From the NCBI GenBank assembly GCA_028565635.1, contig JAOXYB010041205.1:1-12991 (forward strand): a stretch of 12,991 bases of DNA. The letters are read 5' to 3'. The notes below the pieces were generated by a model. That model ran no database searches, had not been told where the DNA came from, and worked only from the letters and a program-made list of their open reading frames with translations. The position numbers and the translations under genes are program-made. Numbering within the stretch: the first letter of the stretch is position 1; each line of letters begins with the position of its first letter. This DNA is from Phoronis ovalis (lineage: Eukaryota; Phoronida; Phoronidae). This document shows positions 10,201-12,991 of the stretch, one piece after another.

Positions 10201-11966
10201 TGTCAGAAAGGGGAAACCAGACTGTAATTACCCAGCCCCTTGCTTATGTAATCAATTCATGCTGTTAGAAAGATGCCTATAAACCAAGTACAAAGGTTTC
10301 AGTTTAAAGTTAGTTAAAAACAACAATTCTGCAATAACTTTGTAAAATAATTACAGAATTACAATTCAATGTTTCATTTAAAAAAACAAATACTTTCTGT
10401 ATCACAGATTTATATGTGCATGGATACCTAAATCAAAAGCATTACAGTTTTTACATGCAGACATTTTCAGGAATTACAGAATCTGTTCTATGCATTAAAT
10501 TTATTAGCCATTAATATTGATTGTAGCAACAAGTCATTTAATAGTTCAAAGCCGAGGTTCAAAGGAAAATTTATCTCTGTTTCTTATCCACATTAGAAAT
10601 GATTATAAAAAAAGTTTTATACTTTTCATATCATCTGTTTTTGATTCAGTATTGCAACCCCACCGAGCTGAACTAAGGTTTATAACTTTACCTCCCTAAT
10701 AAGCTACTGAGAAGTCTTTACATACAGCATTTTACTTTAAAGAAGCAGAAGAACTGCAATAATAATAATTAAAATAATATTTGGAAGTCATTCACTAGAG
10801 GGTTTCTCTTCTAAATGACTTTGTTTGATTTGAGAACAATATAGTAGTGTGTATTCAAAACAGTCCAGAGCAGTAACAAGCAGAGCTATTCTTAATTAGT
10901 ACACACTCAAGATACAAAAAGTCAACAAAGTACGTGTATACAAACCTATCAGTATGTGAGTTACACTTCATGAAAATCGGTAGTTTCATACACATTTAAG
11001 TTATAGTGAAATAACAGGGAGGTTTCAAGATTTCATGTTCAATTTTTTTTTCTCGACAAGCCAAAAAAGCAATTAAACCTTTTTTCTAAAAGGGTGGTGA
11101 CGAGGGTCCAGCCCTCACACCTCTACTGAATAATATTTAGTTTTCTGCATTATATGTATACATTTTCTATCACCAATGCAGTATAGGTAATTTTGGTTTA
11201 TTTTTTTATGTTTTTGGGATTTTTACACATTTAATAGAAACCACAAAGTGACCTGTACTGTAGTGATTTGCTTGGAAAGTTATTACGTAAACAAGTACCA
11301 GCCATAACATGGTACAACTTGGTGATTCATTGATGTGGTTACATAACTTGTGTCGACTTTAATTCCCCATATCCTGCAATTTAACTAAACCCCAATTTAC
11401 CTATCAGATCTTTAAAATAAATAAACAATATTGTATATATACTTCCTGAGTTGCCTTATAAGTTTTTATACAGAGCTAATTTTACAGCTTTGTCCAGCTG
11501 ATTTAAAAAAATGTCTCTGGGATAATTATAAATTAACCACACACCCACACTTAATTCTGAATTCGTATTCGGTTACTTTTTCAGGTTCTCAGCTTTCTAA
11601 ACTTAAAAGTCGCAAAAAAATATATTGTGACGCAAAATTATGGGTCTCATTTTTTGTCGTCTGCTAGCACATGAAAATAGGCGATTCTCTCTGTTATTCA
11701 GTTCTTTATCCCACAAAGGGCTAAAAAAATGGCCGTGTGTTTGCTTGAATGCATTTTACAGTTACGTAGACAGCGAAAGTTGACACTAAAAAAAGTATGA
11801 TGAAGTCGTACAACGTAGAAGCCAACTCGGCTCATGTGCGCAACAAGCACGGCGAGCCCCCCAAAAGCATTTGGTTCTAAGAGCAGGTCTTTATTTTAAC
11901 TTACCTTTTGGCGCTGCAATTGGCACTAAAAATTACCAAAATACTGGCAAGTACGCAAAACTTCAT
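1050..11966 (-). CDS. CPAMD8-like / alpha-2-macroglobulin family secreted protein, N-terminal half (11 exons, 3' end off window)
   Basis: Thioester-family proteins are large secreted or surface proteins of MG domains that trap proteases or tag targets in innate immunity. I joined eleven exons: 11966-11905, 8906-8743, 8393-8208, 7918-7866, 7438-7252, 5223-5139, 4459-4342, 3777-3541, 3090-2914, 1880-1662 and 1278-1050. All introns are GT-AG and the frame is unbroken for 572 residues. Approximate layout: signal peptide 1-19, MG1 20-117, MG2 118-215, MG3 216-335, MG4 336-443, MG5 from 444, acidic linker 517-566, RKKR 567-570. Cysteines C40/C80, C244/C289 and C262/C279 sit where A2M has its MG1 and MG3 disulfides. 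Candidate N-glycosylation sites are N109, N330 and N432. Bait region, thioester and receptor domain are not in the window. Family membership is firm; CPAMD8 rather than CD109 is inferred from the post-SRGNIV linker with a basic cleavage site. Confidence 0.93.
1279..1661 (-). other. Intron 10
   Basis: A 383-base GT-AG intron, phase 0, AT-rich. No gene, repeat or RNA is recognised in it. Confidence 0.85.
1662..1880 (-). CDS. Exon 10: end of MG4 and MG5
   Basis: The acceptor attgttttttag and the donor TTTGAG|gtaaga flank 73 residues (424-496). YQYNNTGVYHAQRMYTPM carries a sequon at N432. It is followed by WYSPSGSFLQIEPVLETLKC, the 'YSPSxSFLQI' start of MG5 seen in CPAMD8, CD109 and A2M. C473 occupies the A2M position whose partner would lie in exons beyond the left edge. 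It is phase 0 at both ends. Confidence 0.92.
1881..2913 (-). other. Intron 9
   Basis: A 1033-base GT-AG intron, phase 0. It includes an A/T-only-like patch around 2340-2380 (repeated AAATTAAAT units). Nothing else is recognised. Confidence 0.85.
2914..3090 (-). CDS. Exon 9: MG4
   Basis: The acceptor ttttttgcgtttag and the donor ATTATG|gtaagt flank 59 residues (365-423). ALIQTPDGAPAPNEKIEF and ESDENGEIHYTIPS match the MG4 'V..PDGxPxxxxxI' and '(T/S)DxxGxxxFxIP' repeats of the fold. It is phase 0 at both ends. Confidence 0.92.
3091..3540 (-). other. Intron 8
   Basis: A 450-base GT-AG intron, phase 0. It contains a small perfect hairpin at 3244-3263 (listed separately) and nothing coding. Confidence 0.85.
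3244..3263. repeat. Short perfect hairpin in intron 8
   Basis: GTCAGGG (3244-3250) and CCCTGAC (3257-3263) pair perfectly around a 6-base loop, tgaatg. It is too short to assign a function. Confidence 0.6.
3541..3777 (-). CDS. Exon 8: end of MG3 and start of MG4
   Basis: The acceptor ttaatattacag precedes ATCAAAGG and the donor is GGAAAG|gtatat. It encodes 79 residues (286-364), with C289 (predicted partner of C244), the sequon N330-S-T, the unpaired-looking C336, and FKPGLNYHGK at 355-364, the element that opens MG4. An ATG lies upstream in the same open frame, but that sequence is intronic and unlike the family. Confidence 0.94.
3778..4341 (-). other. Intron 7
   Basis: A 564-base GT-AG intron, phase 0. 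I see no gene or repeat in it. Confidence 0.85.
4342..4459 (-). CDS. Exon 7: central MG3
   Basis: The acceptor gactttgttttag and the donor ACA|gtaagt flank residues 246-285. The peptide opens KYTYGEPVEGDLVIDICIPE, the highly conserved 'KYTYGKPVxGxVxxxxC' element of MG3. C262 and C279 are spaced like the inner MG3 disulfide of A2M. Phase is 2 in and 0 out. Confidence 0.94.
4460..5138 (-). other. Intron 6, holding an LTR-like block
   Basis: A 679-base GT-AG intron, phase 2. Its middle (about 4690-4970) is richer in G+C than the flanks and includes the LTR-like segment listed separately. The remainder is AT-rich and featureless. Confidence 0.8.
4771..4961 (+). mobile_element. Possible short solo LTR
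   Basis: The segment starts TGTCATGG and ends CGGTTACA, the TG...CA form of a retroelement LTR. On the plus strand it holds a TATA-like TCTATAAATACC at 4814-4825 about a third of the way in. It is more GC-rich than its surroundings. Size (~190 bp) would suit a small Ty3-type LTR. Against this, the five flanking bases (aaaaa and tatcc) do not match, there is no polyadenylation signal in the expected place, and no internal region remains. The left boundary could instead be the TGTAA at 4719. Confidence 0.3.
5139..5223 (-). CDS. Exon 6: start of MG3
   Basis: The acceptor attttgtag and the donor GCTAA|gtaagt flank 85 bases. They encode VLPKYEVIIKPPSFLTVDSE and on through EGEICA (218-245). The VLPKYEV strand links MG2 to MG3, and 'IxGxICAKYTYG' continues into the next exon. 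C244 matches the first cysteine of the outer A2M MG3 disulfide, with its predicted partner C289 in exon 8. Confidence 0.94.
5224..7251 (-). other. Intron 5
   Basis: A 2028-base GT-AG intron, phase 1. It is AT-rich with no coding sequence on either strand that I can support. The only internal repeat seen is the two-copy unit near 6261-6303. Confidence 0.8.
6261..6303. repeat. Two-copy 30-base-period direct repeat
   Basis: CCTAAATATTTCA at 6261 recurs as CCTGAATATTTCA at 6291, each preceded by a CAC(A/T)T-like stretch. There are only two copies and they are imperfect, so this is probably a local duplication. Confidence 0.45.
7252..7438 (-). CDS. Exon 5: most of MG2
   Basis: The acceptor aacatttcag and the donor TATG|gtagga flank residues 156-217. 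The peptide contains VWIQDPSSSRIMQW, LSKEPVLGEWKI and FEVKEY. These are the MG2 'DPxxxRIxQW', 'LSxxPxLGxW' and start of the 'V(K/E)EYVLPKFEV' elements. No cysteine is present. The last base starts the valine codon completed by exon 6. Confidence 0.95.
7439..7865 (-). other. Intron 4
   Basis: A 427-base GT-AG intron, phase 0. Nothing is recognised in it. Confidence 0.85.
7866..7918 (-). CDS. Exon 4: small MG2 exon
   Basis: This 53-base exon has the acceptor ttattatag and the donor ACT|gtgagt. It encodes VKFRILSVKPDLKPLLGT (138-155), the MG2 strand after the TDKP motif; the VxFRI(L)SxxPxLxP pattern is conserved across the family. It is easily missed by gene finders because of its size. It takes phase 1 in and leaves phase 0. 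Confidence 0.92.
8208..8393 (-). CDS. Exon 3: end of MG1 and start of MG2
   Basis: The acceptor tttttatttgctag precedes GGAATGG and the donor is ATGG|gtgaga. It encodes residues 76-137, including C80 (predicted partner of C40), a glycosylation sequon at N109-G-S, and the hallmark FIQTDKPMYKPGQ at about 124-136 that opens MG2 throughout the A2M/C3/CD109 family. Reading past the donor keeps an open frame only into intron sequence that no longer resembles the family, so the splice site is preferred. Confidence 0.94.
8394..8742 (-). other. Intron 2
   Basis: A 349-base GT-AG intron, phase 1. Nothing is recognised in it. Confidence 0.85.
8743..8906 (-). CDS. Exon 2: MG1 domain, first part
   Basis: The acceptor tttttgtcacag precedes GGGTTTC and the donor is GATG|gtaact. 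It encodes residues 21-75, starting GFLLSAPRILQAGSTEKICL. The family's mature chain classically starts this way: a hydrophobic strand, then a proline and a 'G-(S/T)-E' turn. C40 corresponds in position to the first cysteine of the A2M MG1 disulfide. The exon joins exon 1 by completing an arginine codon. Confidence 0.93.
8907..11904 (-). other. Intron 1 (longest intron)
   Basis: A 2998-base GT-AG intron, phase 2, separating the signal-peptide exon from MG1. First introns are where enhancers often lie, but I can name no specific site. No exon, RNA gene or transposon is recognised. A small GC-rich hairpin at 11096-11121 is listed separately. Confidence 0.8.
11096..11121. repeat. GC-rich imperfect hairpin in intron 1
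   Basis: GGTG-ac-GAGGG and CCCTC-a-CACC can pair around a five-base loop (tccag) in otherwise very AT-rich sequence. The local GC jump makes it stand out; function is unknown. Confidence 0.4.
11905..11966 (-). CDS. Exon 1: start codon and signal peptide
   Basis: The ATG at 11966-11964 has A at -3 and opens MKFCVLASILVIFSANCSAK: a short basic n-region, a hydrophobic core and a small-residue cleavage site, most likely after A19. Reading upstream in frame, a stop is met before any other ATG, so this start is the only one available. The exon ends AAAAG|gtaagt and leaves two bases of an arginine codon (phase 2). The product is therefore routed to the secretory pathway, as expected for this family. 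Confidence 0.9.
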
Positions 11967-12060
11967 GATCACCTCTTCAGAACTACGTATCTTGATTAAA
12001 ATCTACTATTACACTAGTTTGACAGCAAATGCTGTTCAAGACTATTCGATTCCTCTAAAG

Positions 12061-12070
12061 TTTATATATA
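12061..12070 (-). promoter_or_regulatory. TATA box of the CPAMD8-like gene
   Basis: On the minus strand this reads TATATATAAA, followed by cttTAGAGG. It ends about 95 bases upstream of the ATG at 11966. A TATA box here would place transcription start near 12035-12042 and give a 5' UTR of about 70-75 bases with no upstream ATG in frame. No other core promoter element is convincing. The start site is inferred, not seen. Confidence 0.5.
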
Positions 12071-12546
12071 CATCGAGACCGCTTTACAAGCGTAATCATC
12101 CGCAAAAATAAAACTTGTGCTAAAACGAATTTATAAGATATTTGATATTAATCAATGAGACACAATCAAGTTTTCGACTGATAAACCAAGTACTTACATA
12201 GAAAACTAGCATTAGTCGCGATATTTTAAGATGTTCACATTATTTTATAATGAATATCAACACTGATTAGCGCATGAATATATATACAACGTTTGACATG
12301 ACCTCTAACATGACCTATCTATGATATCATCATGATGGGGGCGGCTAAACTGGGTAAATAGCCTGTTCAAGTTGGAGACGATTCGTGCCGGATTTCTGCT
12401 AGGCTGGTAGAGCCTTTCACAAGTAACCTCTTTCCGGTTGAATTACAAGTCAAAATTTTGAATAAACAACAAATAACATTAATTATCAATAAAAATTAAA
12501 ACATCTATTAACGACCATTTTTTGCCCCGCGTAGCCTATGGGCCAT

Positions 12547-12570
12547 GGGGAAGTCACGGGGGAAGTCACC
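12547..12570. repeat. Two-copy 12-bp tandem repeat
   Basis: GGGGAAGTCACG is followed immediately by GGGGAAGTCACC. The unit differs only at its last base. Confidence 0.8.
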
Positions 12571-12801
12571 GCCTGACTTTTTTTAGACTCTTGGTAGAAA
12601 TTTATTTATATTACCAAAATTTCATTATTACAAGTTTTTTAATGAGTTAAACAAATTGAAACTGAAAATCCCAATATTCAGGAAAACTATAGTGTCCCCA
12701 TCGATTTTGTGGCGGATTTAGGAGGGAGCATGGAAGTTGCGCGATCAAAAAGAAAATCTAATTCTCAACATTTATATATATGACCGCTATAAGGGGGTTT
12801 C

Positions 12802-12944
12802 GCGAGAAGCGAGCATTGGGGTCTGTGTGTTAAGTGCGAGCATTTGTTTTTCCTAACGTTTCACGGTTGTTTTTTTTGTTTGTTAATTTTTCTTGTTAAG
12901 TGCGAGCAGCGAACATTGCCGATTTTATTTTTAAGTGCTAGCAT
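12802..12944 (+). repeat. Degenerate GCGAGCA repeat cluster
   Basis: GCGAGAAGCGAGCATTGGGG (from 12802) is followed by TAAGTGCGAGCA at 12831, TAAGTGCGAGCA at 12897 and TAAGTGCTAGCA at 12932. Spacing is uneven (66 and 35 bases), with CATTG following or near several copies. It looks like the edge of a repetitive element that continues off the right side. Confidence 0.55.
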
Positions 12945-12991
12945 TGCACCTTGGAGGGCAACCCCTACCTCCCCACACACACAGTTATATA

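Larger units (their letters stand above)
12071..12991. other. Intergenic region upstream of the CPAMD8-like gene
   Basis: No gene is supported on either strand. 12071-12300 is AT-rich 5' flank. 12340-12600 is more GC-rich and includes a 12-bp tandem duplication. 12790-12991 carries repeated GCGAGCA-type motifs. A 17-codon ORF from 12730 has no recognisable features. Confidence 0.65.

Noticed and set aside
10517-10699. 60-codon plus-strand ORF in intron 1, and similar ORFs elsewhere in the introns and antisense to exons.
   Set aside because: No recognisable domain, and composition matches the AT-rich intron; those overlapping exons are antisense shadows.
12730-12783. Short plus-strand ORF starting MEVARSKRKS in the upstream flank.
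   Set aside because: Only 17 codons, ends in an AT repeat, with no domain; a splice donor that would make it a first exon is not evident.
1-12991. CRISPR arrays, prokaryotic operons, integrons or phage genes.
   Set aside because: The spliced gene and signals are eukaryotic; no regularly spaced repeats or bacterial gene layout are present.

Overview
The window is animal nuclear DNA. It is AT-rich (about two thirds A+T by eye) and dominated by one multi-exon gene on the minus strand with canonical GT-AG introns. I reconstructed eleven consecutive coding exons (11966 down to 1050) by matching splice sites and reading phase. They join without a break into 572 residues: the start codon, a signal peptide and the N-terminal half of a large secreted thioester-family protein (alpha-2-macroglobulin / C3 / CD109 / CPAMD8 superfamily). 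Diagnostic stretches are FIQTDKPMYKPGQ (MG2 start), VKEYVLPKYEV (MG2/MG3 junction), YTYGEPV (MG3), FKPGLNYHGK (MG4 start), WYSPSGSFLQI (MG5 start) and VMSRGNIVHSG. An acidic linker ending in a dibasic RKKR site directly after the SRGNIV motif, together with the other stretches, best recalls CPAMD8. That subfamily choice is less certain than the family. The bait region, thioester and C-terminal domains lie beyond the left edge.

Layout, from the gene's 5' end (right) to left. 12071-12991 is intergenic, with a few short repeats and GCGAGCA-type motifs but no gene I can support. A TATA box lies at 12061-12070. Exon 1 (signal peptide) is at 11905-11966, followed by a 3.0 kb intron with no recognisable content. 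Exons 2-5 (MG1 and MG2) lie between 8906 and 7252, followed by a 2.0 kb intron. Exons 6-8 (MG3 and the start of MG4) lie between 5223 and 3541; the intron between exons 6 and 7 carries an LTR-like block. Exons 9-11 (MG4, MG5 and the acidic linker) lie between 3090 and 1050.

The left kilobase (1-1049) is the start of the next intron. It contains a separate structure: a roughly 66-bp inverted repeat (204-268 and 795-859) bracketing about 656 bp. On the plus strand inside it is a lone first exon (368-418) beginning MVKSCVAVNCTN, the signature of a THAP zinc finger, ending in a good splice donor. No later THAP exon is visible. This looks like an internally deleted or decayed copy of a THAP-bearing DNA element, or a relic THAP gene promoter plus first exon, lodged inside the macroglobulin gene.

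The organism is probably an invertebrate, judging from base composition, intron size and the CPAMD8-like gene. I cannot name the phylum from the sequence alone.
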